Assembly: GCA_005503065.1 (NCBI GenBank)
Contig: SCOE01000002.1
Location: 186,001-250,000, forward strand
Length of the DNA: 64,000 nt
Reading direction: 5' to 3'
Source: Comamonadaceae bacterium ALPHA2B
GTDB lineage: Bacteria; Pseudomonadota; Gammaproteobacteria; Burkholderiales; Burkholderiaceae_C
How positions within the stretch are numbered: position 1 is the first letter of the stretch; each line of letters opens with the position of its first letter. The translations under genes and the position numbers were made by a program. Shown in pieces: positions 19,787 to 27,364 of this stretch. The notes under the pieces are model-generated. The model made no database searches and was not told the origin of the DNA. It saw only the letters and a list, made by a program, of their open reading frames with translations.

Positions 19787-20241
19787 TGCGCTCCCGGCCG
19801 GCGGGGAACCATCAGGCGGTGCTCGCCGCGCTGCACCACCTGCCCGTGCTGGTTGATCAGCTCCGACGGCAGCACCACGATGCCCCAACCGGGTTTGCTC
19901 TTGCTGGCGCGCATGCTGCCCACGCGGAACTTCACGTGGAGCACGTCGTTGACCTTGATCGGCAGCAGGAAGTCCCAGGTCCAGCCCAGGGACATGCCGG
20001 GCAGGAAGCGGTAGTCGCTCTGCGTCTTCAGGCCATCGGCGATCGACTGGCCGAACAGGCCGTGCGCAACGATGCAGCCGAAATGGCTGGCGTTGGCATA
20101 CGCCTCGTCCACGTGGACGGGCGTGTGGTCGCCGGTCAGGTCGGCGTACGCCAGGATGCGTTCCTTGGTGACGGTGTAGCTCGGGCTGACGCACTCGTCG
20201 CCTTCGCGGGCGTCGTCCCAGTACTTTTCGGTGATGCTCAT
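19783..20241 (-). CDS. MaoC-like hydratase/dehydratase
   Basis: 152-aa hot-dog-fold protein of the MaoC group, which typically hydrates enoyl-CoA substrates. The hydratase motif is visible as YADLTGDHTPVHVDEAYA followed by FGCIVAHGLFGQS, with the Asp/His pair in place. It is followed by the CaiB-like gene with an ATGA overlap and preceded by the VOC gene 2 bases away. Together with a CoA-transferase, it suggests the pathway runs through a CoA thioester. Substrate unknown. Confidence 0.9.
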   Translation of the reverse strand: MSITEKYWDDAREGDECVSPSYTVTKERILAYADLTGDHTPVHVDEAYANASHFGCIVAHGLFGQSIADGLKTQSDYRFLPGMSLGWTWDFLLPIKVNDVLHVKFRVGSMRASKSKPGWGIVVLPSELINQHGQVVQRGEHRLMVPRRPGAQ

Positions 20242-20243
20242 GG

Positions 20244-20639
20244 TCAGGCCTTGGCGCGGGGATCGATGGACAGGGCCTGGGCGACGCACGAGGCCGGCTT
20301 GGCCTGGATGAATTCGATCGCGAGCCCGTCGGGCAGGCGCAGCCAGTTGGGCCCCTGCGGCATCTCGGTCACGCCGAAGGCCCGGGCCGCCGCGAGCGCC
20401 GCTTCCTGGTCCTCGCACATCACGCCCAGGTGGGCCAGGCGCCCCTCGGGTGCCTCGTGGTCCGGGTCGTGGATGAACTGCAGGCCGCCCAGCGTCCAGT
20501 ACTGGCGGGGGGCTTCGGCGGGACCGTCCACTTCCCGCATGCCCATGCCGAACACCTGCTGGAAGAAATCGATGTGCCAGTGGATGTCCCTGACCCAGAT
20601 GGCAACGTGCTCCAGGTAGGCTTTCTTGGGATGGATCAT
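20244..20639 (-). CDS. VOC family (glyoxalase-fold) protein
   Basis: 131-aa single-module vicinal oxygen chelate protein. It shows the metal-site pattern: LEHVAIWVRDIHWHIDFFQQ at the N-terminus, LGGLQFIHDPDHEA, HLGVMCEDQEAAL and a terminal IEFIQ strand. Members include lyases, epimerases and dioxygenases, so the reaction is open; a methylmalonyl-CoA-epimerase-like role would suit the CoA context but is only a guess. Its ATG overlaps the end of the PanE-like gene and it stops 2 bases before the MaoC gene. Confidence 0.85.
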   Translation of the reverse strand: MIHPKKAYLEHVAIWVRDIHWHIDFFQQVFGMGMREVDGPAEAPRQYWTLGGLQFIHDPDHEAPEGRLAHLGVMCEDQEAALAAARAFGVTEMPQGPNWLRLPDGLAIEFIQAKPASCVAQALSIDPRAKA

Positions 20640-21586
20640 GCGGGGGTCTCCTGGGTTGTCTTGTCGGCCATGGCGCGCTCGATGCCCTTGATGCAGGCCA
20701 CCAGCGTCGCGTTGACCGGCGTGGGCACGCCGTGGCGCCGGCCCCAGCGCACGACCGAGCCGTTGATGAAGTCGACCTCCGTCACCGAGCCCTTCTCCAG
20801 GCTCTGCAGCATCGAGGTCTTGAAGGTGGCGGGCAGTCCCGCCGAGGCCAGCGTCCACGCCTGCTCGGGCTCGGTCATCGAGAGCCGCACGCCGGCCGCC
20901 TGCGCCGCATCGATGGCCTCCTGCACCGCAGCCAGCGCCGTGGTCTTGAGCAGCGGCTCGTCATAGAGCTGGCCGTAGGTCAGCCGGGTGATGCCGGTGA
21001 TGGCGCCCGTGGCCACGTTCACCAGCAGCTTGTCCCACATGGTGCCGAGGATGTTGTCGCTGACGATGGTCTCCACGCCCGCGGCGTTGAAGGCGGCGGC
21101 CACCGCCTCCACGCGCGCGGTGCGCCGGCCGTCCAGCTCGCCGATGTAGGTCGCCTTGCCCGCCACGCCGGACTGGATGTGGCCTGGGCCGCGCATCACG
21201 CCGCCGACATAGGTCTTGCCGGCCAGCAGGCGTTCGCGTCCCACGATGTCGGCCAGCAGGTCTTCGTGCCCGAGGCCGTTCTGCAGGGAGAGCACGACCG
21301 TCTGCGGCCCCACCAGGTCGAGGGCACCTCGCATGGCCGTTTCGGTGTGGAAGGACTTGACCAGCACGACGACCAGGTCCACCAGGCCGGCATCCCTGGC
21401 CGCCGTGGCCGCCTTGACCGCCACCTGGCGCGTGCCGGCGGCGTCGTCCACGCGCAGGCCGGCGCGCTGCATGGCTTCGACATGGGCGGGCGAGCGGTTG
21501 ATCAACCAGGTTTCATGGCCCGCCTCGGTCAGCGCGGCGCCGATGGCACAGCCGAGTGCACCCGCACCCAGGATCGCAATCTTCAC
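20636..21586 (-). CDS. 2-dehydropantoate 2-reductase family protein (PanE-like)
   Basis: First gene of the operon: an NADPH-dependent 2-ketoacid reductase of 316 aa. The GTG at 21586 is the start: AAGGAG lies just upstream, and the nucleotide-binding KIAILGAGALGCAIGAAL follows at once. The central LVKSFHTETA and SLQNGLGHED match the family, as does the C-terminal domain with NILGTMWDKLLVNVATGAIT. PanE paralogues are frequent in catabolic operons and need not make pantoate. Here it is divergent from a LysR regulator and heads a run with VOC, MaoC, CaiB, AroE and AroQ genes. A reductase for a branched 2-keto acid is the conservative reading. Confidence 0.88.
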   Translation of the reverse strand: MKIAILGAGALGCAIGAALTEAGHETWLINRSPAHVEAMQRAGLRVDDAAGTRQVAVKAATAARDAGLVDLVVVLVKSFHTETAMRGALDLVGPQTVVLSLQNGLGHEDLLADIVGRERLLAGKTYVGGVMRGPGHIQSGVAGKATYIGELDGRRTARVEAVAAAFNAAGVETIVSDNILGTMWDKLLVNVATGAITGITRLTYGQLYDEPLLKTTALAAVQEAIDAAQAAGVRLSMTEPEQAWTLASAGLPATFKTSMLQSLEKGSVTEVDFINGSVVRWGRRHGVPTPVNATLVACIKGIERAMADKTTQETPA

Positions 21587-21637
21587 TTTGTCTCCTTGAG
21601 GAGCCGTGACGATAGGCAGCCTCCTCCGTGCCGGCAA

Positions 21638-21673
21638 TGCAATGATTGCAATAGCTTCATTGCGTGAGGCAAT
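21638..21673. promoter_or_regulatory. Two palindromes, probable LysR operator pair
   Basis: TGCAATGATTGCA (21638-21650) is a perfect 13-bp palindrome. ATTGCGTGAGGCAAT (21659-21673) has ATTGC/GCAAT arms around 5 bases and fits the LysR T-N11-A rule (T21660, A21672). Both carry the same TGCAAT/ATTGC half-site. They lie between the divergent PanE-like operon and the LysR gene, 8 bases before the LysR ATG, which is the standard autoregulating layout. Confidence 0.75.
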
Positions 21674-21680
21674 ATAGGGG

Positions 21681-22598
21681 ATGGCCACCTCCGATCTGCC
21701 CGAGCTGAAGCTGTTGCAGCTCTTCGACCTGCTCTACGACGCCCGCAGCGTCACTCGGGTCGCGGAGCAACTGGGGCAGAGCCAGCCGACGGTCAGCATC
21801 TGGCTGAACCGGCTGCGCGCGCACCTGAAGGACCCGCTGTTCGTGCGCACGCCGGGCGGCATGGCGCCCACGCCGCAGGCGGACGCACTCATCGGCCCCT
21901 GCCGCGATGCGCTGGAGTCGGTGCGACGGCTGACCTCATGGGAGCCTGACTTCAACGCCGCGACCGCCCGTCGGCGCTTTCGCATCTGCATGACCGATGC
22001 CAGCCATGTGGCCCTGCTGCCTCGCCTGCTGGCGCACGTGCGGGCGCAGGCGCCTGGCGTGCGGCTGGAGGCGGCCCGCATCGATGGCAACACCGAGCGG
22101 GCGCTGGAGTCGGGCGAGGCGGACCTGGCCATCGGCTACGTGCCCTGGCTGGGCCGCGGCGTGTTTCAGCAGCAGCTCTACGAGCAGGACTGGATCTGCC
22201 TGGCCAATGCGCACCATCCCCGGCTGCGGGGCCGGCTGGGCGTCAGGCAGTACAGGGCCGAGGGCCACGTCACCACGGCGGCGGGCACGGGCGCACAGCT
22301 GCTGGATCAGGCACTGGCGCGCGCGCGCATCGAACGCGACGTGGTGCTGGAACTGCCGGGCTTTCTCGGCCTGGGCGCCATCATCCGCAGCACCGACCTG
22401 ATTGCCACGCTGCCGCGGCACATCGGCGAGACCTTGGCCAAGGCCAACGGCCTGTCTGTGTTCCGCTGTCCCGTTCCCGTCGAGGGTTTTGCCGTGCGGC
22501 AGCACTGGCACGCACGCTTCCACCAGGAAGCGGCCAATCGCTGGCTGAGGAGTACGGTGGTGGAACTCTTCGGCTCGGGTGCCGCGCAGCAGGGCTGA
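21681..22598 (+). CDS. LysR family transcriptional regulator
   Basis: Regulator of 305 aa with the N-terminal winged helix (LLQLFDLLYDARSVTRVAEQ, then GQSQPTVSIWLNRLRAHLKD) and a C-terminal effector-binding domain from ~residue 95 (RRRFRICMTDASHVALLPRL). It is transcribed divergently from the six-gene operon with LysR-type palindromes between them, so it most likely controls that operon in response to a pathway compound. The effector is unknown. The frame starts cleanly at the ATG after an AGGGG stretch. Confidence 0.92.
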   Translation: MATSDLPELKLLQLFDLLYDARSVTRVAEQLGQSQPTVSIWLNRLRAHLKDPLFVRTPGGMAPTPQADALIGPCRDALESVRRLTSWEPDFNAATARRRFRICMTDASHVALLPRLLAHVRAQAPGVRLEAARIDGNTERALESGEADLAIGYVPWLGRGVFQQQLYEQDWICLANAHHPRLRGRLGVRQYRAEGHVTTAAGTGAQLLDQALARARIERDVVLELPGFLGLGAIIRSTDLIATLPRHIGETLAKANGLSVFRCPVPVEGFAVRQHWHARFHQEAANRWLRSTVVELFGSGAAQQG

Positions 22599-22635
22599 GC
22601 GCACACGATCGCGCAAGTGCGGCCGTTCGCGCCGC

Positions 22636-22956
22636 TCAGAGCCCTTCCGGCCGCGAAGGGATGTCGCCCAGCGCCTCGTCGTTGCGCAGTTCGCTCGCGG
22701 CCTTGAGCACGCCGAGCGACAGGCCGTTCTCCTGGCTCGCGAAGCCGCCGGCAATGCCTTCGAGCACGTTGGCCAGCGGCTGGTCGCCGTCGTTCTGTGC
22801 GATCAGGCTGAGGTTGAGCACGCGCGCGGCCATCTGCCGGTAGCTCACGGCGCCCGCGCGCTCGAGCACGGCGATGAGGTCGAGGTACAGCGCCAGTTGC
22901 AGATCGAAGACCAGCTTGTCGGTGATCTTCAGGCCGTCGATGGGATCGTGCTCCAT
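22636..22956 (-). CDS. Hypothetical protein, 106 aa
   Basis: Soluble, mostly alpha-helical protein with no recognised domain. It begins MEHDPIDGLKITDKLVFDLQ, continues with helices around ALYLDLIAVLERAGAVSY, and has an acidic C-terminal portion. The ATG at 22956 is preferred to a TTG nine bases upstream; GGGAG lies about 12 bases before it. It is upstream of nothing on its strand and converges with the LysR gene; the two stop regions share an imperfect dyad. Coding character is good, but the function cannot be stated. Confidence 0.65.
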   Translation of the reverse strand: MEHDPIDGLKITDKLVFDLQLALYLDLIAVLERAGAVSYRQMAARVLNLSLIAQNDGDQPLANVLEGIAGGFASQENGLSLGVLKAASELRNDEALGDIPSRPEGL

Positions 22957-23014
22957 GGTTCTCAATGCTCCCGCTGCTGGATGTGGGTTGGATCTTAGTG
23001 CGTCGGTGTGACGC

Positions 23015-23773
23015 TCAGGCCGGGATGGTCTGGCGCTGCCGCAGGGCTTCGTACAGGCACACGCCGCTGGCGACGGAGACGTTCAGGCTCTCGACGGCGC
23101 CGGCCATCGGAATGCTGACCAGTTCGTCGCAGGTCTTGCGCGTGAGCTGGCGCATGCCCTGCCCCTCGGCACCGAGCACCAGCGCCAGGGGGCGCCTGAA
23201 GTCGCACTGGTACAGCGTGCCGGGTGCGTCGTCGCTGGTGCCCACGCACCAGATGTTGCGCTCCTTCAATTCGTTCAGCGTGCGCGCGAGATTGGTGACC
23301 ATGAAGTACGGCACCGTCTCGGCCGCGCCGCTGGCCACCTTGGCCACGGTGGCGTTGATGCCGGCGGCGTGGTCCTTGGGCGCGATGACGGCATGGGCAC
23401 CCGCGCCGTCGGCCACGCGCAGGCAGGCGCCGAGGTTGTGCGGATCGGTCACGCCGTCGAGCACCAGCAGCAGCGGCACGGTGCCGGCGGCCTCCAGGCC
23501 GTCGAGCAGGTCGTCCAGCGAATGGGTCTGGGCGACGGCCTCCACGCGCGCGGCCACGCCCTGGTGACCGTGGCTGCCGGCCAGCTTGGCCAGGCGGATG
23601 CCGTCGGCCTCGATGAGGCGCACGCCGGCCTCCTGTGCGCGGGTGATGAACTGCTTCATGCGCGCATCGCGACGGCTCGCATCGAAGAGCACCTCGATCA
23701 CCGAGGCCGGTGCGGTCTTGAGCCGCACGCCGACGGCGTGGAAGCCGAAGATCACTTTGGGGGAGGAAGCCAT
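23015..23773 (-). CDS. rlmB: 23S rRNA (guanosine-2'-O-)-methyltransferase RlmB
   Basis: SpoU-class SPOUT methyltransferase of 252 aa that methylates the 2'-OH of G2251 in 23S rRNA using S-adenosylmethionine. The N-terminal ~75 residues form the RNA-binding substrate domain (VIFGFHAVGVRLKTAP onwards). The knot domain has motif 1 VLDGVTDPHNLGACLRVAD, motif 2 ALVLGAEGQGMRQL and motif 3 IPMAGAVESLNVSVASGV. Length and motif order match RlmB. It is a stand-alone gene, not next to rnr as in E. coli. Confidence 0.95.
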   Translation of the reverse strand: MASSPKVIFGFHAVGVRLKTAPASVIEVLFDASRRDARMKQFITRAQEAGVRLIEADGIRLAKLAGSHGHQGVAARVEAVAQTHSLDDLLDGLEAAGTVPLLLVLDGVTDPHNLGACLRVADGAGAHAVIAPKDHAAGINATVAKVASGAAETVPYFMVTNLARTLNELKERNIWCVGTSDDAPGTLYQCDFRRPLALVLGAEGQGMRQLTRKTCDELVSIPMAGAVESLNVSVASGVCLYEALRQRQTIPA

Positions 23774-23832
23774 ATCGCGGCCGATTATCGAGGCAGCGCC
23801 TGCTCGCCCCGTGTAGGCTGCCGGCGCCGGTG

Positions 23833-24813
23833 TCAGGCGATGGGCAGCCCGCTCTCGGCTTGGCACAGGCGGTCGTGGACCGCGCACAGCGCCTGCGTCT
23901 CGAAGGTGGTGCGGCCCGTCGCGCCCACCGCGCCGACGAAGGCGCAGGCCGCGTGGCGCGCCGCCGCCGACTCGTAGCGCGCGACCCAGGCTTCGCGCTC
24001 GGGCCGGCGTTCGGGCGCCACCGGCCACACGCCGGGGCGTGGGCGCAGGTGGTCGGCGATGCCGATGCGCCAGGGCTTGGCGCTCACGCGGGCGCGAAAG
24101 CAGTTCTGGTTGCGGCACATGCGGGCATACACCGTATCGGCGCCCAACGCCTGGAAGCAGTCGGCGACCGCCGTCTCGCCCGGTGCGAAGGTGCGGTGCA
24201 TGGCCAGCGCGCGCAGCCCGGCCGGCGTGCGGTACAGCCGCAGGTGCCAGTCGGGGTGCTGGTGGATGAAGCGGTCGATGCGCGCGCGCACCGCCAGCAG
24301 CGGGTCGCGCGGCGAGCGTCCGACCTTCGCCTTCTCGGTGCGGATGCGCCACAGGCCCACCGACAGCACGCCGAGAAAAGCGACCAGCGCCGCCAGCCAC
24401 GACTTCGCCGCATAGCCCGCCACGCCGCCGCCGAGGACCGCCGCGCCGATGACGACGAGCAGCGGCGAGCCGACGGGCGGCTGGTCGAAATCGACGTCCA
24501 CGAAAAGCACGTCGGGCGTGTTCAGGCAGCGCGCACCGTAGCTGTTGCGGGTGACCACGGCATCACCATGGCGCTCGACGATCTCCTCGCGGATCGGCAG
24601 GCCGTGCGCGCCGTTGTAGCCAGCCTTGCGCTCGCGGCGTTCCAGCGCCTCGCCCGCGGCGATGCGCCCGAAGGCCTCGCGCGTGCGCGCGTCGGCATGG
24701 GCCTGCGCGGCGGCCGGGCTTTCGTCGGACCAGCCGAAGCGCCGCACGGTGATCTGCCGGCCGTCGACACGTTGCTGGAAGCGGCCTTCGGCCCAGTAGG
24801 CAGGAACGATCAT
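23833..24813 (-). CDS. Hypothetical membrane protein (third gene of L7/L12-like cluster)
   Basis: 326-aa protein of unknown function. The N-terminal ~120 residues are soluble and include AAAQAHADARTREAFGRIAAG and EEIVERHGDAVVTRNSYGARC. Two adjacent membrane helices (about residues 132-175) follow, then a C-terminal cytosolic or periplasmic domain with GLRALAMHRTF, CRNQNCFRARVSAKPWRIG and a final Cys-containing QALCAVHDRLC. Proteins of this layout recur in Proteobacteria as uncharacterised transmembrane proteins. Its ATG overlaps the stop of the preceding gene (ATGA), so it is translated together with the two L7/L12-like membrane proteins upstream. Confidence 0.75.
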   Translation of the reverse strand: MIVPAYWAEGRFQQRVDGRQITVRRFGWSDESPAAAQAHADARTREAFGRIAAGEALERRERKAGYNGAHGLPIREEIVERHGDAVVTRNSYGARCLNTPDVLFVDVDFDQPPVGSPLLVVIGAAVLGGGVAGYAAKSWLAALVAFLGVLSVGLWRIRTEKAKVGRSPRDPLLAVRARIDRFIHQHPDWHLRLYRTPAGLRALAMHRTFAPGETAVADCFQALGADTVYARMCRNQNCFRARVSAKPWRIGIADHLRPRPGVWPVAPERRPEREAWVARYESAAARHAACAFVGAVGATGRTTFETQALCAVHDRLCQAESGLPIA

Positions 24814-25235
24814 CGTTGGTCGAGGAAGCCGCGCGCCAGCTCGTACAGCAAGCCCATGGCGATCACCGCCACGACCACCGCCGCGGCGATGGCGATGGCC
24901 CGCCCCGTGTGCCGGCGGACCCATGCGTCGGAGGAATGCGGGACTTCGCTGCGCGAGACCGTCCGCGAGACCGTGCGGCCATTCACGGTGGTCGTCGTCG
25001 TGGTGACGCTGAGGTGGCGGACCCGAGCGGGCTCGGGCGCCGGCGACGCGGCATCTCCGGCGAGCAGCCGGTCGAAGGCATCGGGCCCCTGCACGCCCTC
25101 TTCGGTGGCATGGGCCACCACGGCCTGCATGCTGGCGCCCAGGTCCATGCCGGTGGCCGCGCCGGTCAGCTCGATGGCTTTCATCAGGTCGCCATGGCGG
25201 ACGGCGGCCCGGGCGTCGGGCGGCAGCGGATGCAT
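24810..25235 (-). CDS. Single-helix membrane protein with degenerate L7/L12-like segment
   Basis: 141-aa protein. Residues ~10-50 (RHGDLMKAIELTGAATGMDL then AVVAHA) resemble, in degraded form, the helix of the L7/L12 C-terminal domain seen clearly in the gene upstream. A polar linker rich in Thr and Ser follows (TVNGRTVSRTVSRSEVPH), and one membrane helix lies near the C-terminus (IAIAAAVVVAVIAMGLLY). The ATG at 25235 has AGGAGA 11 bases upstream; an ATG at 25262 overlapping the previous stop is an alternative. Function unknown. Confidence 0.7.
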   Translation of the reverse strand: MHPLPPDARAAVRHGDLMKAIELTGAATGMDLGASMQAVVAHATEEGVQGPDAFDRLLAGDAASPAPEPARVRHLSVTTTTTTVNGRTVSRTVSRSEVPHSSDAWVRRHTGRAIAIAAAVVVAVIAMGLLYELARGFLDQR

Positions 25236-25261
25236 GCGGCTTGCGTCTCCTGGCTCCGGCA

Positions 25262-25753
25262 TCACCGGGCGAAAACGGCCCACAGGGCCAGCAGCGCACA
25301 CAGCAGCACGACCACGATGAGCGCGCCCCTGGCGCCCGTGCCTCGCACGCGGCCCGGCTCGTGCATCGGGTCGAAGGTGGCGCCAGCGGCCGCCAGGCCA
25401 GGCACGGACCCGTCGGCCGCGCGCGCCGCGTCGACCAGGTCCTTCGCCTCCTTCAGGCCCAGGCCCGTGGCTTCGCGCGTGCGCTTGACGGCCTCGACCA
25501 CCTGCCCGCGCTGCAGCGCGGCGCGCGCCGCAGCGGGCAGCGCCGATGCGGGGGTGGGATGGCCCTGCAGCAGGTTCTCGAAGTCGTCTGCGTCCTCCGT
25601 GGTGTCGACGCCGGCCTCGCCGTTCGCATAACGCTCGACCAGCTCCTTCGACTCCTTGAGGCCCAGGCCGGTCGCCTCGCGCGTGCGCTTGATGGCATCG
25701 ATGAGGTCGCCGCGTTCCAGGGCGGCGATGGCGTCGGGGGGCGGTCGGCTCAT
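25262..25753 (-). CDS. Membrane-anchored protein with two L7/L12 C-terminal-like repeats
   Basis: 163-aa protein with a tandem repeat of about 70 residues. Each repeat has LERGDLIDAIKRTREATGLG- or LQRGQVVEAVKRTREATGLG-type sequence followed by LKESKELVE or LKEAKDLVD. This is the core of the ribosomal stalk protein L7/L12 C-terminal domain, the surface that recruits translation GTPases. A C-terminal membrane helix (ALIVVVLLCALLALWAVFA) follows a linker. The genuine L7/L12 N-terminal dimerisation domain is absent, so this is not rplL. It heads a three-gene operon. Whether it binds translation factors at the membrane is unknown. Confidence 0.82.
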   Translation of the reverse strand: MSRPPPDAIAALERGDLIDAIKRTREATGLGLKESKELVERYANGEAGVDTTEDADDFENLLQGHPTPASALPAAARAALQRGQVVEAVKRTREATGLGLKEAKDLVDAARAADGSVPGLAAAGATFDPMHEPGRVRGTGARGALIVVVLLCALLALWAVFAR

Positions 25754-25775
25754 GGGGTGTGTGGTGCTTCGTGCC

Positions 25776-26540
25776 TCAAGGCGCTACGGAATTGATAGCT
25801 GCCTGCGCCCCATCCACGGGCGCTTCGGGCCAATTTGACTTGGAAACCTCGTTGCTGGCGACGCGGCCCGCCTCGATGGTGATGCGGCGTTCGCACTGGG
25901 CCGCGATGCCGCGGTCGTGCGTGACCAGCACGAGCGTGGTCCCCAGCTCGCGGTTGAGGTCGAACATCAGCCGCATCACCTGCTCGCCGGTGGCGAAGTC
26001 CAGGCTGCCGGTGGGCTCGTCGGCCAGCAGCAGCTGCGGCTGCACGACGAAGGCGCGCGCCAGCGCCACGCGCTGCTGCTCGCCACCCGACAGCACCTTG
26101 GGGTAGTGCGACAGGCGCTGGCCCAGGCCGACGCGGCCGAGCATCTCGGTGGCGGCCTTGCGCGCATCGCGACGGTCGGCCAGCTCCAGCGGCAGCATCA
26201 CGTTCTCCAGCGCGGTGAGGTTGCCCAGCAGCTGGAAACTCTGGAACACGAAACCGATCTGTCTGGCACGCAGCGCGGCGCGCTCGTCCTCGTCGATGGC
26301 GAAGAGGTCGTCGCCCGCGATGCGCACGGTGCCGCGCGAGGGCACGTCCAGCCCTGCCACGATGGACAGCAGCGTGCTCTTGCCCGAGCCCGAGGCGCCG
26401 ACGATGGCGGCGGTTTCCCGCGCGCCGAGGGTGAAATCGATGTCGCGCAGAATGTCCAGCGTGCCCGCCGAATCGGTGACGGACTTGAACACATGCTCGA
26501 CGCTGACGATCGGCGATGCGGAAGCGGGGCTGGAAGACAT
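25776..26540 (-). CDS. ybbA: ABC transporter ATP-binding protein, YbbA/LolD-like
   Basis: Cytoplasmic ATPase of 254 aa. Walker A GASGSGKST, the signature LSGGEQQRVALARA, Walker B LLLADEPTGSLD and the switch THDRG are all present. The neighbour is the divergent TesA-like esterase, an old pairing with ybbA. No YbbP-type permease gene is beside it, so its membrane partner is elsewhere or missing. The last ~22 residues (from VSKSNWPEAPVD on) are encoded by a dispersed repeat and are unlike family C-termini. The ATG at 26540 fits the family start; an in-frame upstream ATG at 26591 would overlap the esterase gene. Confidence 0.88.
   Translation of the reverse strand: MSSSPASASPIVSVEHVFKSVTDSAGTLDILRDIDFTLGARETAAIVGASGSGKSTLLSIVAGLDVPSRGTVRIAGDDLFAIDEDERAALRARQIGFVFQSFQLLGNLTALENVMLPLELADRRDARKAATEMLGRVGLGQRLSHYPKVLSGGEQQRVALARAFVVQPQLLLADEPTGSLDFATGEQVMRLMFDLNRELGTTLVLVTHDRGIAAQCERRITIEAGRVASNEVSKSNWPEAPVDGAQAAINSVAP
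25783..25845 (+). repeat. 63-bp dispersed element, copy 4 (inside 3' end of ybbA)
   Basis: The head is GCTACGGAATTGATAGC (25783-25799), with one changed pair on the left arm. The tail has GCGCCC and GGGCGC arms and ends CCAATTTGACTTGGAA. The opposite strand is translated as the end of the ABC ATPase. Confidence 0.88.
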
Positions 26541-26564
26541 GAAAGGATGCAAGTGATCGGCTGG

Positions 26565-27236
26565 ATGAATCGACGTGACTTTAGCCTGCATGGCCTGTTC
26601 GCCGCGGTGGCGGCCGGCGCCGTGGGGTCTTCTGCGTGGGCGCAGGCGCCCGCGGCCCCTGCGCCCGCGCGGCCGCTGATCCTGGTGGTGGGCGACTCGC
26701 TCTCGGCCGAGTACGGCCTCAAGCGCGGCGACGGCTGGGTGCCGCTGCTGCAGAAACGCCTGGCCGAGCAGAAGGTGACGGCCGGCGTGGTCAACGCCAG
26801 CATCAGTGGCGACACCACCTCGGGCGGCCGTGCGCGGTTGCCGGGCCTGCTGGCGCAGCACAAGCCCGACATCGTGGTGCTGGAGCTGGGCGCCAACGAC
26901 GCACTGCGCGGGCTGCCGCTGCCCAGCACCGAGGACAACCTGACACAGATGGCCAAGGCCTCGCAGGCCGTCGGCGCCAAGGTGCTGCTGGTGGGCATCC
27001 AGGTGCCGCCCAACTATGGCAACGACTACACGCGCCGCTTCGGCGAGGTGTTCCCGAAGGTGGCTGCGGCCACGAAGTCGGCGCTGGTGCCCTTCCTGCT
27101 CAAGAACGTGGCCGACGCGCCCGACGCGGCGAGCCTGTTCCAGGCCGACCGCATCCACCCGCTCGCCGTGGCGCAGCCGCGCATGCTGGACAACGTCTGG
27201 CCGGAGCTGCGCAAGTTGATCCAGTCCGCACGCTGA
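26565..27236 (+). CDS. Arylesterase / TesA-like GDSL lipase
   Basis: Exported SGNH hydrolase of 223 aa. The N-terminus NRRDFSLHGLFAAVAAGAV followed by SSAWAQA is a signal peptide, possibly Tat-type because of the paired Arg. The mature enzyme has block I GDSLSAEYGL (nucleophile Ser), ISGDTTSGG (Gly), GANDALRG (Asn) and block V DRIHPLAVAQ (Asp and His). TesA-type enzymes hydrolyse esters and acyl thioesters in the periplasm. The ATG at 26565 is preferred to one at 26547 because it puts the Arg pair at the very start. It is divergent from ybbA, with 24 bases between starts. Confidence 0.92.
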   Translation: MNRRDFSLHGLFAAVAAGAVGSSAWAQAPAAPAPARPLILVVGDSLSAEYGLKRGDGWVPLLQKRLAEQKVTAGVVNASISGDTTSGGRARLPGLLAQHKPDIVVLELGANDALRGLPLPSTEDNLTQMAKASQAVGAKVLLVGIQVPPNYGNDYTRRFGEVFPKVAAATKSALVPFLLKNVADAPDAASLFQADRIHPLAVAQPRMLDNVWPELRKLIQSAR

Positions 27237-27285
27237 GCACGCCGCGGCACGCGCCACTCCCGGCGAGCCGAAACCGTTGACACAC

Positions 27286-27319
27286 AAAAAAACCGCTGCT
27301 GGCCTGGCCAGCAGCGGTT
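27286..27319 (-). terminator. Rho-independent terminator, minus strand
   Basis: A perfect 14-bp stem (27291-27304 with 27306-27319) around one base is preceded on the plus strand by an A run (27286-27292), so it ends minus-strand transcripts in a U run. It lies 45 bases after the small basic gene at 27365. Confidence 0.93.
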
Positions 27320-27364
27320 GCATGTCCTTGTCGGCCCGACCCGAGGTCTGCGGCCGGGCGGCAT

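Noticed and set aside
22592-22644. Imperfect dyad GGGCTGAGCG / CGCTCAGAGCCC spanning the LysR and 106-aa gene stops
   Set aside because: It could stop converging transcripts, but it has a two-base bulge, a long loop and no T run, so I did not list it as a terminator.
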